NCBI GenBank assembly: GCA_016744975.1
Contig: JADGDI010000015.1
Location: 1 to 37,206 of the forward strand
Direction: 5' to 3'
Length of the DNA: 37,206 bases
Source of the DNA: Hyphomicrobiales bacterium
GTDB lineage: Bacteria; Pseudomonadota; Alphaproteobacteria; Rhizobiales; OSC116
The notes below the pieces were generated by a model. That model had not been told where the DNA came from, ran no database searches, and saw only the letters and a list, made by a program, of their open reading frames with translations. Shown piece after piece: positions 7,950-17,312 of the stretch (the first letter of the stretch is position 1; each line of letters opens with the position of its first letter). The position numbers and the translations under genes were made by a program.

Positions 7950-8483
7950 CTATTCACCTTCAAATGCACAAATTGCACTTGCCTTAACACCAATTTCAGC
8001 CAGTTTACTCCCGCCGCCCAGCTCTGGTAGATCAACGATAAAGCCTGCATGTTCAACTGTTGCGCCCAACCGACGGATCAGCTTAACTGCCGCAATTGCC
8101 GTGCCACCTGTCGCTAACAAATCATCCAGTAATAGTATTTTTTGTCCTTTGGCCACTGCGTCAACGTGAATCTCAACAATTGCAGAGCCATATTCTAATT
8201 GATATTCTTCAGAAATGACATTGGCTGGCAATTTGCCTTTTTTACGAATGGCAACAAAGCCTTTGCCCATTTCTATTGCAAGCGCACCACCAATAATAAA
8301 ACCGCGCGCATCAATACCAGCAATTAAGTCAAATTCTTCGTTCTTATACAGTTCGGCAAGTTGTTTGATCACCTGCTTCATGCCTTCAGCATCTGCAAAT
8401 AATGTGGTTACATCCCTAAACATGATACCTGCATGAGGGTAATCAGGAATAGTCCGAATAAGCGGCTGAATGTTAAAGCTCAT
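7950..8483 (-). CDS. apt: Adenine phosphoribosyltransferase
   Basis: Converts adenine and PRPP to AMP and pyrophosphate. The 177-residue length is standard. Family marks are IRTIPDYPHAGIMFRDVTTL near the N-terminus, GIDARGFIIGGALA, and the PRPP loop ILLLDDLLATGGTA (about 116-129). It follows mtnP by three bases, and its ribosome binding site (AAGGA) is formed by the last codons of mtnP, so translation is coupled. The pairing is logical: MtnP releases adenine from methylthioadenosine and Apt captures it. Confidence 0.97.
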   Translation of the reverse strand: MSFNIQPLIRTIPDYPHAGIMFRDVTTLFADAEGMKQVIKQLAELYKNEEFDLIAGIDARGFIIGGALAIEMGKGFVAIRKKGKLPANVISEEYQLEYGSAIVEIHVDAVAKGQKILLLDDLLATGGTAIAAVKLIRRLGATVEHAGFIVDLPELGGGSKLAEIGVKASAICAFEGE

Positions 8484-8486
8484 GGT

Positions 8487-9362
8487 TTATCCTTTTAAAA
8501 CACGCCCTGCAACGGCGTCTAATTTCGCTAATAATTGAGGTTCTCTGGACTCTGGTTTCGTCATTAAGGCATATTCTAATGCCCTGTCAGAACCAATAGA
8601 GCAAGTTGGATGTTGGCGCGGAAAAGTTTCTAATAACTTCAACACCAGTTTTGATGCATTTTGGTTATTCTGCGCTAAGACTGCTAGAATTTTAGGGATA
8701 TCAACTTCGCCATGCTCAGGGTGCCAACAATCATAATCTGTTACCATTGCAACTGATGCATAGCAAATTTCGGCCTCTCGGGCTAATTTTGCTTCTGGCA
8801 TATTGGTCATGCCAACCACGTCACACCCCCAACTACGGTATAACTCACTTTCGGCCAAGCTACCAAATTGTGGGCCTTCCATTGCCAAATATGTGCCATT
8901 AAGGTGGCTATTAACACCTATTGATTGGCAGCTATCATAAACCCTTTTCTTAAGATCAGGACTTATGGGATAGGCAAGAGAAACATGGGCGACAAGCCCT
9001 TTACCAAAAAAACTTTTTTCTCGATTTACAGTGCGGTCAATATATTGATCAAGCACTACAAAGTCACCAGGAGCGAATTCTAATTTTAATGAACCTACTG
9101 CACTGAGTGATATCAAGTCAGTCACACCACAGCGTTTTAATATATCGATGTTCGCACGGTAATTAATGTCAGTTGGGCTAATGTCGTGACCACGGCCATG
9201 GCGCGGTAAAAACACTAATTTGAGACCATTAAACTCAGCAATCATCACTTCATCTGAGGGCTCGCCCCAAGGCGATTCTACTTTAACCCATTGCTTTTCA
9301 GTAATTTCAGGCAAGTCATAAATGCCGCTTCCACCAATGAAACCTAAAACTGTTTTTGTCAT
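8487..9362 (-). CDS. mtnP: S-methyl-5'-thioadenosine phosphorylase
   Basis: Phosphorolysis of 5'-methylthioadenosine, the by-product of polyamine and homoserine-lactone synthesis, to adenine and methylthioribose 1-phosphate. The 291-residue trimeric-type nucleoside phosphorylase shows GFIGGSGIYDLP (phosphate site), LPRHGRGHDISPTDINYRAN, and the MTAP signature YLAMEGPQFGSLAESELYR followed by GCDVVGMTNMPEAKLAREAE and TDYDCWH. The Asp in TDYDCW is the purine-binding residue of this family. It starts an mtnP-apt operon; its promoter must lie in 9363-9421, just past the petC terminator. Confidence 0.97.
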   Translation of the reverse strand: MTKTVLGFIGGSGIYDLPEITEKQWVKVESPWGEPSDEVMIAEFNGLKLVFLPRHGRGHDISPTDINYRANIDILKRCGVTDLISLSAVGSLKLEFAPGDFVVLDQYIDRTVNREKSFFGKGLVAHVSLAYPISPDLKKRVYDSCQSIGVNSHLNGTYLAMEGPQFGSLAESELYRSWGCDVVGMTNMPEAKLAREAEICYASVAMVTDYDCWHPEHGEVDIPKILAVLAQNNQNASKLVLKLLETFPRQHPTCSIGSDRALEYALMTKPESREPQLLAKLDAVAGRVLKG

Positions 9363-9421
9363 CTAAGCACCCTCAATTTAGTATGTTCACCTTATATGCG
9401 ATTCGTATGATTTGGCATAAA

Positions 9422-9446
9422 AAAAGAGGCTAAAATAGCCTCTTTT
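9422..9446 (-). terminator. Intrinsic terminator of the petABC operon
   Basis: AAAAGAGGCTA pairs with TAGCCTCTTTT around AAA, and in minus orientation it is followed by a run of T. It sits 62 bases past the petC stop and separates petABC from mtnP-apt. Confidence 0.92.
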
Positions 9447-9507
9447 AATAAATTTGTCGTGAAGATAAGGGTTAACTCCGTAGAAATATTTTCTCTATCA
9501 AAGTAAT

Positions 9508-10434
9508 TTAATGTCTTACATTTTCCCATATCCGACGTTTCACAGCATACATCAGCCCCGCAAGGATAATAAGGAAAAGTAGAACCCTAATGCCAATACT
9601 CTTTCGAATTTCCATTTTAGGTTCAGCTGCCCACATTAAGAATGTAGATACATCCTCAGCTTGTTGGGCCAAAGTTGCCTTGGTACCATCGCTATATTCA
9701 ACACTATCATCATCAAGCGGCATGGCCATTGCCAATTTATAGCCAGGGAAGAAATTGTTAAAATTGCTATCGCCTAATTCAAAATGCGACTCAGTATAGT
9801 CAGGGTCAGCTTTTAAACCTTCTTCATTTTTATGGTCATAATATTTGGTAATATACTCGGGTACTTCATCTTCATAACCAACCAATAAATTATATATATA
9901 GTTTGGCCCACCGCTTAAACCATCCCGGCCCATAAACATATCTTTAAAGCTAAAATGCCCGCGAGATTTTGCAATGAGCGACAAATCAGGTGGCAATGCC
10001 CCGCCATTAGAGGCTTTCGCAGCATTGTCATTGGCAAATGGTGAAGGCAATGCATCTTTAGGCTTGCGCGAACGCATAAACATTTCGCCCTCAGCATCTG
10101 GGCCATCTTCAATTTCATATTCAGCGGCTAACACTTTAACTTGTGCTTTGCTAAATTCAGGGCCGCCCGCCTCACTCAAGTTACGAAATTTGACCAATTC
10201 CATCGCATGGCAGCTCGCGCATACTTCTTTATAGACTTGATACCCACGTTGCAATTGTGCACGGTCAAACGTACCAAACACACCAGCCCAAGACCAGTCA
10301 ACATGTTTAAACTCAGGACCACCAGAAATGGCACCACCAGCAGCAAAAGCGGGTGTAGCAAATGAGGATGCAAGCGCTAAAACCAGAGCCGATTTTTTTG
10401 CCAAAGAAGTTATATTTTTAGTTAGATTATGCAT
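9508..10434 (-). CDS. petC: Cytochrome c1 of the bc1 complex
   Basis: Heme c subunit of ubiquinol-cytochrome c reductase. It begins with an N-terminal signal peptide (cleavage near FATPAFA-AGG). The heme attachment motif CASCH is at 72-76, the axial Met is probably in KLAMAMPL, and the C-terminal anchor VLLFLIILAGLMYAV is followed by KRRIW. The alternative start at 10461 overlaps petB, but AAGGGGG lies seven bases before the ATG at 10434, which gives 308 residues and a normal signal peptide. It is the last gene of petA-petB-petC, ten bases after petB. Unlike the Bradyrhizobium arrangement there is no cytochrome b-c1 fusion. Confidence 0.97.
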   Translation of the reverse strand: MHNLTKNITSLAKKSALVLALASSFATPAFAAGGAISGGPEFKHVDWSWAGVFGTFDRAQLQRGYQVYKEVCASCHAMELVKFRNLSEAGGPEFSKAQVKVLAAEYEIEDGPDAEGEMFMRSRKPKDALPSPFANDNAAKASNGGALPPDLSLIAKSRGHFSFKDMFMGRDGLSGGPNYIYNLLVGYEDEVPEYITKYYDHKNEEGLKADPDYTESHFELGDSNFNNFFPGYKLAMAMPLDDDSVEYSDGTKATLAQQAEDVSTFLMWAAEPKMEIRKSIGIRVLLFLIILAGLMYAVKRRIWENVRH

Positions 10435-10444
10435 TATAACCCCC

Positions 10445-11740
10445 TTAAGCTTTAGATTCATTTGCAGCCATTTCCTCAGCTTCTGCTTTAGCGCCTTCGA
10501 CGCCTAGCACAGCTTCAGAAATACTATTGGGCAACGGTTTGGTTTTCTCAATCAACCCCAAAACAGGCAAAATAACCACAAAGAAACCAAAATAATAGAT
10601 GGTACCGATACGAGAAATCAGTAGATTGGTAACACCATGAATGCCTAAGAAGTCATCGGTTGTACTAACCTGACCTAGATAGCCTAATAGCAAACCGTTG
10701 AATAAGAATACCCAAAAGAAAATACGGTATGCAGGGCGGAATTTTGCGCTACGCACTTTAGATGTATCCAACCAAGGCACCACAAACATAATAAGGATGG
10801 CACCAAACATACCTGCAACACCCAGTGCTTTATCGGGAATGGCACGCACGATGGCATAGAAAGGTAGATAATACCATTCAGGCACAATATGAGGCGGTGT
10901 TACCAAAGAGTTTGCGCGAATATAATTGTCAGGATGACCCATAAAGTTGGGATTGAAAAATACAAAATAGAATAATACGATCGCAAACAACACGATGGCA
11001 TATAGATCCTTCATGGTGAAATAAGGGTGGAAGCGCATGGTGTCTTGCTTGGTTTTAGGCTCAATGCCCAATGGGTTGTTTGAACCTGGAACATGCAATG
11101 CCCAAATGTGCAAGATAACCACACCTAAAATAACGAACGGCAATAAATAATGCAGTGAGAAGAAACGGTTTAAGGTTGGGTTATCGACCGCAAAACCACC
11201 CCAGAGCAATGTTCTGATGTCATCGCCAATAAATGGTACAACCTCGAAAAAGTTGGTAATAACCGTAGCGCCCCAGAAGCTCATTTGCCCCCAAGGTAGC
11301 ACATAGCCCATAAAACCAGTTGCCATCATTAATAGATATATAAGCATGCCAAGCAGCCATAAAACTTCACGCGGGGCTTTATATGAGCCATAATACATGC
11401 CACGCAAAATATGGATATACACTGCAACAAAGAACATAGATGCGCCATTTGCATGGGTATAGCGTAATAACCAGCCCCAATTCACATCGCGCATAATATG
11501 TTCAACACTGCTAAATGCCATATCGGCATGTGGTGTGTAATGCATCGCCAAAACAATTCCAGTGACAATTTGAACAATCAGCATAAACATTGCAATACCG
11601 CCAAACACCCACCAATAATTTAAATTTCTTGGGTTAGGCATAGAAACTGCCGCACCATGCATAAGACTAATAATTGGCAAACGCTCTTCGAGCCACTTAC
11701 CAGCATTGCTTTTAGGCACATAAGTAGAATGTCCACTCAT
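10445..11740 (-). CDS. petB: Cytochrome b of the bc1 complex
   Basis: Di-heme membrane core of complex III carrying the quinol-oxidising and quinone-reducing sites. The 431-residue protein has the expected eight transmembrane helices. The heme ligand pairs lie in [10 protein letters not shown] / [11 protein letters not shown] and [10 protein letters not shown] / [11 protein letters not shown]. The Qo-site motif [10 protein letters not shown] is intact. A short Ala/Glu-rich cytosolic tail ([17 protein letters not shown]) follows the last helix. It lies ten bases downstream of petA. Gene is full length and separate from cytochrome c1. Confidence 0.98.
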   Translation of the reverse strand: MSGHSTYVPKSNAGKWLEERLPIISLMHGAAVSMPNPRNLNYWWVFGGIAMFMLIVQIVTGIVLAMHYTPHADMAFSSVEHIMRDVNWGWLLRYTHANGASMFFVAVYIHILRGMYYGSYKAPREVLWLLGMLIYLLMMATGFMGYVLPWGQMSFWGATVITNFFEVVPFIGDDIRTLLWGGFAVDNPTLNRFFSLHYLLPFVILGVVILHIWALHVPGSNNPLGIEPKTKQDTMRFHPYFTMKDLYAIVLFAIVLFYFVFFNPNFMGHPDNYIRANSLVTPPHIVPEWYYLPFYAIVRAIPDKALGVAGMFGAILIMFVVPWLDTSKVRSAKFRPAYRIFFWVFLFNGLLLGYLGQVSTTDDFLGIHGVTNLLISRIGTIYYFGFFVVILPVLGLIEKTKPLPNSISEAVLGVEGAKAEAEEMAANESKA

Positions 11741-11750
11741 AATTTTCTCC

Positions 11751-12278
11751 CTAACCTATTTTAATGACTGTATCTGAAATAAATGTATATTTCGGGATTT
11801 CAAGATTTTTTGGTGCAGGTCCGCTACGAATTCGGCCAGCGGTATCATAAGTTGAGTTATGACAAGGGCAGAACCAACCATTATATTTGCCAGCTTCACC
11901 AAGTGGGATACAACCTAAATGAGTACATACGCCGACCATAACCAACCATTCGGGCTTTTCAGCACGGGCTGCATCTTCTTCTGGATCAACAAGATCTTCT
12001 AGTGGCGTTTCAACCGAAAGTTTGATCTCAGCGGCTGTTCTATGACGAACAAACACAGGTTTACCACGCCAATTAACTGTAATGGACTCGCCCTCACCAA
12101 CGGAGGAAATGTCAACTTCAATTGAAGCCAATGCCTTAACCGATGCGTCGGGGTTCATTTGGTCAATTAGCGGCCATGCGCCAACACCAACTCCTAAGGC
12201 ACCAAATGCACCAGTCGCAATGTATAAAAAGTCGCGACGACCTGGCTCTTCCACTTTGCTTGTATCCGCCAATATCAT
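11751..12278 (-). CDS. petA: Rieske iron-sulfur subunit of the bc1 complex
   Basis: A 175-residue Rieske protein. The twin-arginine-like start [18 protein letters not shown] is both export signal and membrane anchor. Cluster ligands are Cys118 and His120 (VCTHLGC) and Cys137 and His140 (CPCHNSTYD), with Cys123-Cys139 as the stabilising disulfide. CPCHNS replaces the usual CPCHGS, while the hydrogen-bonding Ser is kept. AAGGA is only two bases before the ATG at 12278 but eight bases before a TTG at codon 3, so translation might begin at Leu3; both give the same mature domain. First gene of petABC. Confidence 0.97.
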   Translation of the reverse strand: MILADTSKVEEPGRRDFLYIATGAFGALGVGVGAWPLIDQMNPDASVKALASIEVDISSVGEGESITVNWRGKPVFVRHRTAAEIKLSVETPLEDLVDPEEDAARAEKPEWLVMVGVCTHLGCIPLGEAGKYNGWFCPCHNSTYDTAGRIRSGPAPKNLEIPKYTFISDTVIKIG

Positions 12279-12585
12279 ATTCCTTCAACTTACGGCTCTA
12301 ATCACCGAGCCTTCAATCATTGCTCGAATTAAAATCAATCCAAACTATATCCAATTGTACTTTTGCCATTGAAATCTGTCTATGTCTAGAGTCAATCTAA
12401 ACTTTCCCCTAAGAAGCATGGTTTGTTACAGTATTTTGCCTTATATTATACTATAATTTCTAATGACTTAACCGTTTCACCCCATATATTACAAAAAATT
12501 CGCTTAAAAATTCTAAAATTCAATTGTATCTTAACAAGACTAGGTTTAACAAGATGTGAATTCATTTTCTAATTTGAGCTTATAT
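12279..12585. promoter_or_regulatory. Divergent promoter region petABC / trmL-hemF
   Basis: This 307-base gene-free interval must contain both divergent promoters. The petA-proximal side holds a small hairpin (12294-12311); the rest is AT-rich, with no RNA gene, repeat or recognisable operator that I can support. Confidence 0.6.
12294..12311 (-). promoter_or_regulatory. Small hairpin in the petA leader
   Basis: In minus orientation GGCTC and GAGCC form a five-base GC-rich stem with an eight-base loop, 16 bases before the petA ATG and just upstream of its AAGGA. It could modulate ribosome access. Short enough to be chance. Confidence 0.35.
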
Positions 12586-13047
12586 ATGCATATTGCGCTT
12601 TACATGCCCGACATACCCCAAAATACAGGCACCATCATGCGGATGGCCGCTTGTATGGATATAAAATTACACATCATCGAGCCAACAGGCTTTAGAATGG
12701 ATGCAAAAGGCTTAAAACGCTCGGGTATGGACTATCTTGCTAAAACAGTGCTTCAGCGTCATAAAAGCTTTAATGCTTTTAATGAGTGGCGTAATGAGCA
12801 ACAACTAAGGTTAGTCTTACTAACCACCAAAGCAAGCAAACCCTATTGCGACTGTGAGTTTGAAAAAAATGACATTTTTCTATTTGGTCGCGAATCAGTT
12901 GGTGTGCCTCAAGAAGTGCATGAACTTGCTGATAAGCGCATTATAGTGCCGATGAAAAAAGACACCAGATCACTCAATTTAGCCATGACAACGGCTTTTG
13001 TTATGGGCGAGTATATGCGCCAGATGGATGCATTTCCGACCACATAA
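12586..13047 (+). CDS. trmL: tRNA (cytidine(34)-2'-O)-methyltransferase
   Basis: SPOUT-class enzyme that 2'-O-methylates the wobble base of tRNA-Leu isoacceptors. The 153-residue protein starts with [19 protein letters not shown]. It has the trefoil-knot motifs [16 protein letters not shown] (about 100-115) and IIVPM followed by [18 protein letters not shown] (about 128-145), where SLNL is the SAM-binding turn. The frame extends to a GTG at 12556, but the family N-terminus begins at the ATG at 12586, so I use that. hemF follows 20 bases later on the same strand. Confidence 0.93.
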   Translation: MHIALYMPDIPQNTGTIMRMAACMDIKLHIIEPTGFRMDAKGLKRSGMDYLAKTVLQRHKSFNAFNEWRNEQQLRLVLLTTKASKPYCDCEFEKNDIFLFGRESVGVPQEVHELADKRIIVPMKKDTRSLNLAMTTAFVMGEYMRQMDAFPTT

Positions 13048-13067
13048 CTCCACCACTCAACCTAATA

Positions 13068-13964
13068 ATGAGTAAATTAGACATGCATAAAACCTTAAAC
13101 GAAAAAAAATCCATAAGCTATAACTGGTTTAAAAATTTACAACAGCAAATAATCTCTGCTTTTGAGGCCGTTGAACAGGACTATGTTGGTCAAGGTGATG
13201 ATTTACCAATTGGCAAATTTGTTCAAACACCATGGAAACGGCAGCAAGATGGCATAAAAGATGCGGGCGGCGGCACGATGGCATTAATGAGCGGCCGAGT
13301 ATTTGAAAAAGTTGGCGTGCATGTCTCTTGTGTTAACGGCAGATTCCCTGAAGATTTTGCCAAACAGATTGATGGCACAGAAAATGACCCAAGTTTTTGG
13401 GCGGCTGGCATTTCATTAATTGCCCATATGCATAACCCAAATGTGCCTGCAGTACATATGAATACCAGATTTGTTGTTACATCAAAATCTTGGTTTGGTG
13501 GCGGGGGAGACCTTACGCCTGTGCTTGAGGCAAGACGCAACCAAAATGATGCCGATAGTATTGATTTTCATGCAGCGATGCAAGCAGCTTGCAAAGGCCA
13601 TGAGATTGCCGATTATGCCAAATATAAAAAATGGTGCGATGATTATTTTTATCTGCCACATCGCAGCGAACCACGTGGCATTGGTGGTATTTTTTATGAC
13701 CGTTTAAACAGTGGCGATTTTGATGCTGATTTTGATTTCACTCAAGATGTTGGCAAGTATTTTTTAAACATTTACCCTAAAATTGTAAGGCGTAATATGC
13801 AAACACCTTGGAGCGATGAGCAACGCCAAGAGCAGTTGGTACAACGCGGCCGATATGTTGAATTTAACTTGTTATATGATAGAGGTACAATATTTGGCCT
13901 TAAAACGGGCGGCAATATAGACTCTATTCTTTCATCCATGCCACCAGTGGTTAAATGGCCATGA
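13068..13964 (+). CDS. hemF: Oxygen-dependent coproporphyrinogen III oxidase
   Basis: Oxidative decarboxylation of coproporphyrinogen III to protoporphyrinogen IX in aerobic heme synthesis. The 298-residue protein is normal length. Visible family blocks are [43 protein letters not shown] in two pieces around residues 125-147, the signature [14 protein letters not shown] (about 199-212), and [15 protein letters not shown] near the C-terminus. It probably forms an operon with trmL and lies divergent from petABC, so heme supply is encoded beside a heme-rich complex. It ends two bases from the convergent cca stop. Confidence 0.97.
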   Translation: MSKLDMHKTLNEKKSISYNWFKNLQQQIISAFEAVEQDYVGQGDDLPIGKFVQTPWKRQQDGIKDAGGGTMALMSGRVFEKVGVHVSCVNGRFPEDFAKQIDGTENDPSFWAAGISLIAHMHNPNVPAVHMNTRFVVTSKSWFGGGGDLTPVLEARRNQNDADSIDFHAAMQAACKGHEIADYAKYKKWCDDYFYLPHRSEPRGIGGIFYDRLNSGDFDADFDFTQDVGKYFLNIYPKIVRRNMQTPWSDEQRQEQLVQRGRYVEFNLLYDRGTIFGLKTGGNIDSILSSMPPVVKWP

Positions 13965-13966
13965 TG

Positions 13967-15169
13967 CTAGCTTGTTGTGAATGATAACGCTAGCAGCTCA
14001 TTTTTATTTGGCTTGAAGTCATGTTCAAGCCAATGCTGCTCCAGCCGTTTAAGCTCCGCCCCTAAAGCGCGCCCTGCTTGCATGCCTTTTGCCAACAAAT
14101 CAGCGCCTTTAACCGGTAGCTTGGGTATTATAAAAGCATCTATAAAATGCAGTTTTAATGCCAATTCAATTAAATCATAATTGGCATTTGCCGCATCGTA
14201 AAAAACTTTTACGCAAATAGCTGCTTTGCCTTGCTTATAAATTTGGACAGCCAATTGCTGCTCAGTCAACCTCAATAGTTTGGGTAAATTCTCAATCCAA
14301 CTCAAAACTTTATTTTCTACTTTTGATAGTTTGAGTTTTTTACTGAGTAATTTGTGATCCACATTTGGCAAAGACAGTGCCATTAAAATTAGCCATTTTT
14401 GATCAAAATCAGCCTTGTATTTATCAAAATATACCAGCTTATTCAATTGGGCATCCATCATAAATAACTGTTTAAATATCCCGACTTCATTCATTAACAT
14501 TAATGCATGTAACAAATGCTCGCCTTTATAAATGCGTTTAAATTCAGCCAACAAACGTTCAGCAGATAATTGATTTAGCCCAGCAACCATTGCTGGTATT
14601 TGCTGATAATCACCGTCATTTATATTCAGCCCAAACCTAGAAATGAACCGAAAATAACGCAAAATACGCAAATAATCTTCTTCAATTCGCTTGCTCGCAT
14701 TACCGATAAACTTAATATTTTTTGCTATTGCATCGGCGATACCACCGCCCAGTTCATCAATAATTTCACCATTCATTGTCATATATAAAGCATTAAACGT
14801 AAAGTCACGGCGCGCCGCATCCTGTTTAAAATCAGTACTATAAATGACTTTGGCGTGGCGGCCATCACTGTCAATATCTTGTCGTAAGCTGGTGACTTCA
14901 AATGCTTGGCCACCCAGCATCAAAGTCAAAGTTCCATATTGAATGCCTGTTTCAATATAACGAATATTATTTTTTTGCGCCAATGCTATCAGCGCATCGG
15001 GTGTGTGGGTTGAGCAAAAATCTATGTCACCAATTGTAACATTTAACAGATGATCACGCACCGCACCGCCAACAATACGCCCCTCGCCGCCATTTTGGGC
15101 AAGTAACTTAAATATTTGCTGAATATTATCAGCATAAAGCCAGTTTAAATTTGAGGATTTTAACGTCAT
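13967..15169 (-). CDS. CCA tRNA nucleotidyltransferase / poly(A) polymerase family
   Basis: Class II nucleotidyltransferase that builds or repairs the 3' CCA of tRNAs. The N-terminal catalytic domain has RIVGGAVRDHLL followed by the DID metal-binding Asp pair (about 49-51), then AARRDFTFNALYM (about 118-130) and the RIEEDYLRILRYFRFISRF segment (about 161-179). The C-terminal half is helical and less conserved. 400 residues is usual for alphaproteobacteria. The ATG overlaps the DUF6111 stop (ATGA), so the genes are translationally coupled, in the widespread order DUF1285-Nudix-DUF6111-cca. Confidence 0.95.
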   Translation of the reverse strand: MTLKSSNLNWLYADNIQQIFKLLAQNGGEGRIVGGAVRDHLLNVTIGDIDFCSTHTPDALIALAQKNNIRYIETGIQYGTLTLMLGGQAFEVTSLRQDIDSDGRHAKVIYSTDFKQDAARRDFTFNALYMTMNGEIIDELGGGIADAIAKNIKFIGNASKRIEEDYLRILRYFRFISRFGLNINDGDYQQIPAMVAGLNQLSAERLLAEFKRIYKGEHLLHALMLMNEVGIFKQLFMMDAQLNKLVYFDKYKADFDQKWLILMALSLPNVDHKLLSKKLKLSKVENKVLSWIENLPKLLRLTEQQLAVQIYKQGKAAICVKVFYDAANANYDLIELALKLHFIDAFIIPKLPVKGADLLAKGMQAGRALGAELKRLEQHWLEHDFKPNKNELLALSFTTS

Positions 15170-15417
15170 TCAATATGTGCCGAACCATCATCAATGGTCG
15201 CGGGAACATATTTTCCAGTTACATTAGAATCATCTAAACTCGAGAGATAAAACGCCCCAACTGTCGCCCCAAACAAACCAACTGCAATCAATATCGTTAG
15301 CGCCTGCTTATTTAGCGCTTCAATTGCACGCTTTTTATGGAATACACGCACATAAACCAAAAACAAAACCATTGGCGCAAAAAACAATAACAATTCTAAT
15401 AATACAAATCGACCCAT
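15166..15417 (-). CDS. DUF6111 family small membrane protein
   Basis: An 83-residue protein with two hydrophobic helices (about 4-24 and 39-59) separated by a basic loop (FHKKRAIEALNKQ). The C-terminus GKYVPATIDDG corresponds to the conserved G-x-Y-x-P-A-x-x-x-D/E-G end of DUF6111 proteins, which are found between Nudix and CCA-transferase genes in alphaproteobacteria. Function is unknown. Its last four bases overlap cca. Confidence 0.75.
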   Translation of the reverse strand: MGRFVLLELLLFFAPMVLFLVYVRVFHKKRAIEALNKQALTILIAVGLFGATVGAFYLSSLDDSNVTGKYVPATIDDGSAHIE

Positions 15418-15444
15418 AAAATTTCTTTCTATCTATCTATGTCA

Positions 15445-15498
15445 AATATACAAACCAAGCCTAATATACAAACCAAGCCTAATATACAATCAAACCCT
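15445..15498. repeat. 18-bp tandem repeat between Nudix and DUF6111 genes
   Basis: AATATACAAACCAAGCCT occurs twice without a mismatch (15445-15462, 15463-15480), followed by a degenerate third copy, AATATACAATCAAACCCT (15481-15498). It fills most of the gap inside an operon, so it would be transcribed. The copies contain no internal dyad. Confidence 0.9.
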
Positions 15499-15512
15499 AA
15501 CTGAGACCTGCC

Positions 15513-16145
15513 TTATATATGCAATTTATCACGAAAATTCTTGAGCATATCAGCCGTTGCCCCCCAAATGAAATAATCATTATATTCCAAAGCATAAAAT
15601 TTGTGAATATTACCATTCCAATTTTTACTATATATCTTAAAATTGCCCTCTGACATCAAAAAATCAAGAGGCAAATCAAATATTTCATCAACTTCATTTG
15701 GGTCACCAATTAATTCAAAGCCTTGACTAACCTTTGCAACCACTGGGCAAATGTTAAATCCTGAGCCAATTTGGTAAATATCCAAATAGCCTAAAATATC
15801 AATATATTGCGACTCGAGACCAATCTCCTCATACGCCTCACGCATTGCTGCTGTTTTGGCATCCGCATCATCTTGCTCCATTTTCCCACCAGGAAACGCA
15901 ATTTGCCCAGCATGTTTTTTCATATGCAATGGACGGCGGGTCAAAATAACGCTCGGTTCAGGTTTATCTACAATAGCAATTAAGACCGCGGCTTGGCGAT
16001 AAGCGGCAGCATTAAAGCGCCAAGATGCCTTATCCAAATTTGGGTATTTATTGCCATCAATGATCAAGGCAGTTTCATCTACAAAAAAATCTTCAGGCAC
16101 ATCTTGATGAATTTTCTGCTTTATGCTGTTGAGTAATTTTTGCAT
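15513..16145 (-). CDS. CoA pyrophosphatase (Nudix hydrolase)
   Basis: Nudix hydrolase of the UPF0035/NudL type, predicted to cleave CoA to 3',5'-ADP and phosphopantetheine. The UPF0035 block preceding the Nudix box is visible as VILTRRPLHMKKHAGQIAF followed by PGG (about 66-87). The Nudix box is GGKMEQDDADAKTAAMREAY leading into EEIGL, with REAYEE supplying the metal-binding glutamates. 210 residues is normal. Its ATG directly follows the DUF1285 stop with no gap, so the two are coupled. Confidence 0.93.
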   Translation of the reverse strand: MQKLLNSIKQKIHQDVPEDFFVDETALIIDGNKYPNLDKASWRFNAAAYRQAAVLIAIVDKPEPSVILTRRPLHMKKHAGQIAFPGGKMEQDDADAKTAAMREAYEEIGLESQYIDILGYLDIYQIGSGFNICPVVAKVSQGFELIGDPNEVDEIFDLPLDFLMSEGNFKIYSKNWNGNIHKFYALEYNDYFIWGATADMLKNFRDKLHI

Positions 16146-16691
16146 TTAAGGCTCAACCTTAAACTCAACACCACCACTAATCAGTAGATATTGTTCGCCT
16201 TTTTTGATCAAATACTCAACTAATTCAATGGTTAGGGATCGCGTTAATTTTGCTTCCAAACCAAAACGCACCATAATATAGGCCATAAATTGATCATTTC
16301 TAGTATCAAACCGAATGCCATGTTCAGCACCCAACATTAATTGACCCGCAAGATTGGTTTGTATCGCGATATTTTGTGAAGTGCCGCTGCCTTGCACCAG
16401 CATATCAGTCGCTAAAAAAGCCGCATCTTCAACTTTAATTTTTATTTTTTCAACTGGCGTTACCAAATAAGTTGCGCCATCAGCCTCACTATCACGCCAT
16501 AAAACACTCGCAAATAATTTTACCAGTTTTTGCCGCTTTATCGGACTGCCCATATAATACCAGTCACCATTTGCTTTGATTTCTATATCCAATTCGCCAC
16601 AATATTGTGGCGACCATTGATCAACAGGCGCATGGCCAGTTTGCGCCTGATCGCCCAGTTTTTGTGCCAATTGGCTAAGAATATCACTCAT
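16146..16691 (-). CDS. DUF1285 domain-containing protein
   Basis: A 181-residue protein of family DUF1285. Marks are WSPQYCGELDIEIKANGDWY and YMGSPIKRQKLVKLFASVL (about 26-65), the acidic YLVTPVEKIKIKVEDAAFLA core, and IRFDTRNDQFMAYIMVRFGL near residue 135. A structure is known for family members, but no biochemical function. AGGTGA lies just before the ATG. First of a coupled string: DUF1285, Nudix, DUF6111, cca. Confidence 0.88.
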   Translation of the reverse strand: MSDILSQLAQKLGDQAQTGHAPVDQWSPQYCGELDIEIKANGDWYYMGSPIKRQKLVKLFASVLWRDSEADGATYLVTPVEKIKIKVEDAAFLATDMLVQGSGTSQNIAIQTNLAGQLMLGAEHGIRFDTRNDQFMAYIMVRFGLEAKLTRSLTIELVEYLIKKGEQYLLISGGVEFKVEP

Positions 16692-16730
16692 AAATCACCT
16701 AATTAAACCCCACTTTAACCTAGCATGTTT

Positions 16731-17312
16731 CTAAAGGTTTTGGTTTATTTTTAACGGAAGTTGTTTACTCTTTAGCAATATATTAATAAAGTTTGGCTCA
16801 AAATCTTTATATAATATTCTGTTAAAATCAACTGGTTGCGGATAATCAACCATACCTTGCGGCACCATTTTAAACCCACTTTTTACATAATAATCCAAAT
16901 CCCCAATTAAAATTACAAAATTCCAGCCGTTTGATTTTGCAATATTTTCAGCCGCAACTAATCCGCTTTCAATCAGCTCTCGACCAATGCCCATACCTTG
17001 GCATTTCGGTTCAACCGCTAAAGGGCCGAGTAATAAGCCTTTTTTATCTCCAATTTGAAGCTGCCAAAATTCTATTGAAGCTAGAATATCAACTTCAGTT
17101 TTATCGGTTTTTTGAACTGCAACTTTACACAACTGGTCTACCTTCAGACAAGTTTCACGTAATTTATAGCTCGATTTTTTGAACCGATCGGCACCAAAAG
17201 CACGGTCAAGTAAAGCGTCTATTTTAGGTTTAAATTGCAGAGATTGTTGGATGATTAAAAAATCACCTTGATTCTGATCTGTGCCAGACTCAGACGGAGG
17301 AAGTAGATTCAT
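16731..17312 (-). CDS. GNAT family N-acetyltransferase (YhbS-like)
   Basis: A 193-residue GNAT protein. The acetyl-CoA-binding motif A is LLLGPLAVEPKCQGMGIGRE (about 94-113), with the Q-x-x-G-x-G pyrophosphate loop. The following VILIGDLDYYVKSGFKM is the C-terminal motif seen in YhbS-type enzymes. The N-terminal FGADRFKKSSYKLRE also suits that group. Substrate is unknown. It lies 39 bases upstream of DUF1285 on the same strand and may lead that operon. Confidence 0.85.
   Translation of the reverse strand: MNLLPPSESGTDQNQGDFLIIQQSLQFKPKIDALLDRAFGADRFKKSSYKLRETCLKVDQLCKVAVQKTDKTEVDILASIEFWQLQIGDKKGLLLGPLAVEPKCQGMGIGRELIESGLVAAENIAKSNGWNFVILIGDLDYYVKSGFKMVPQGMVDYPQPVDFNRILYKDFEPNFINILLKSKQLPLKINQNL

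Noticed and set aside
13965-13995. Inverted repeat TGCTAGC / GCTAGCA between hemF and cca as a bidirectional terminator.
   Set aside because: Seven-base stem with a 17-base loop, lying mostly inside cca coding sequence and with no T tract.
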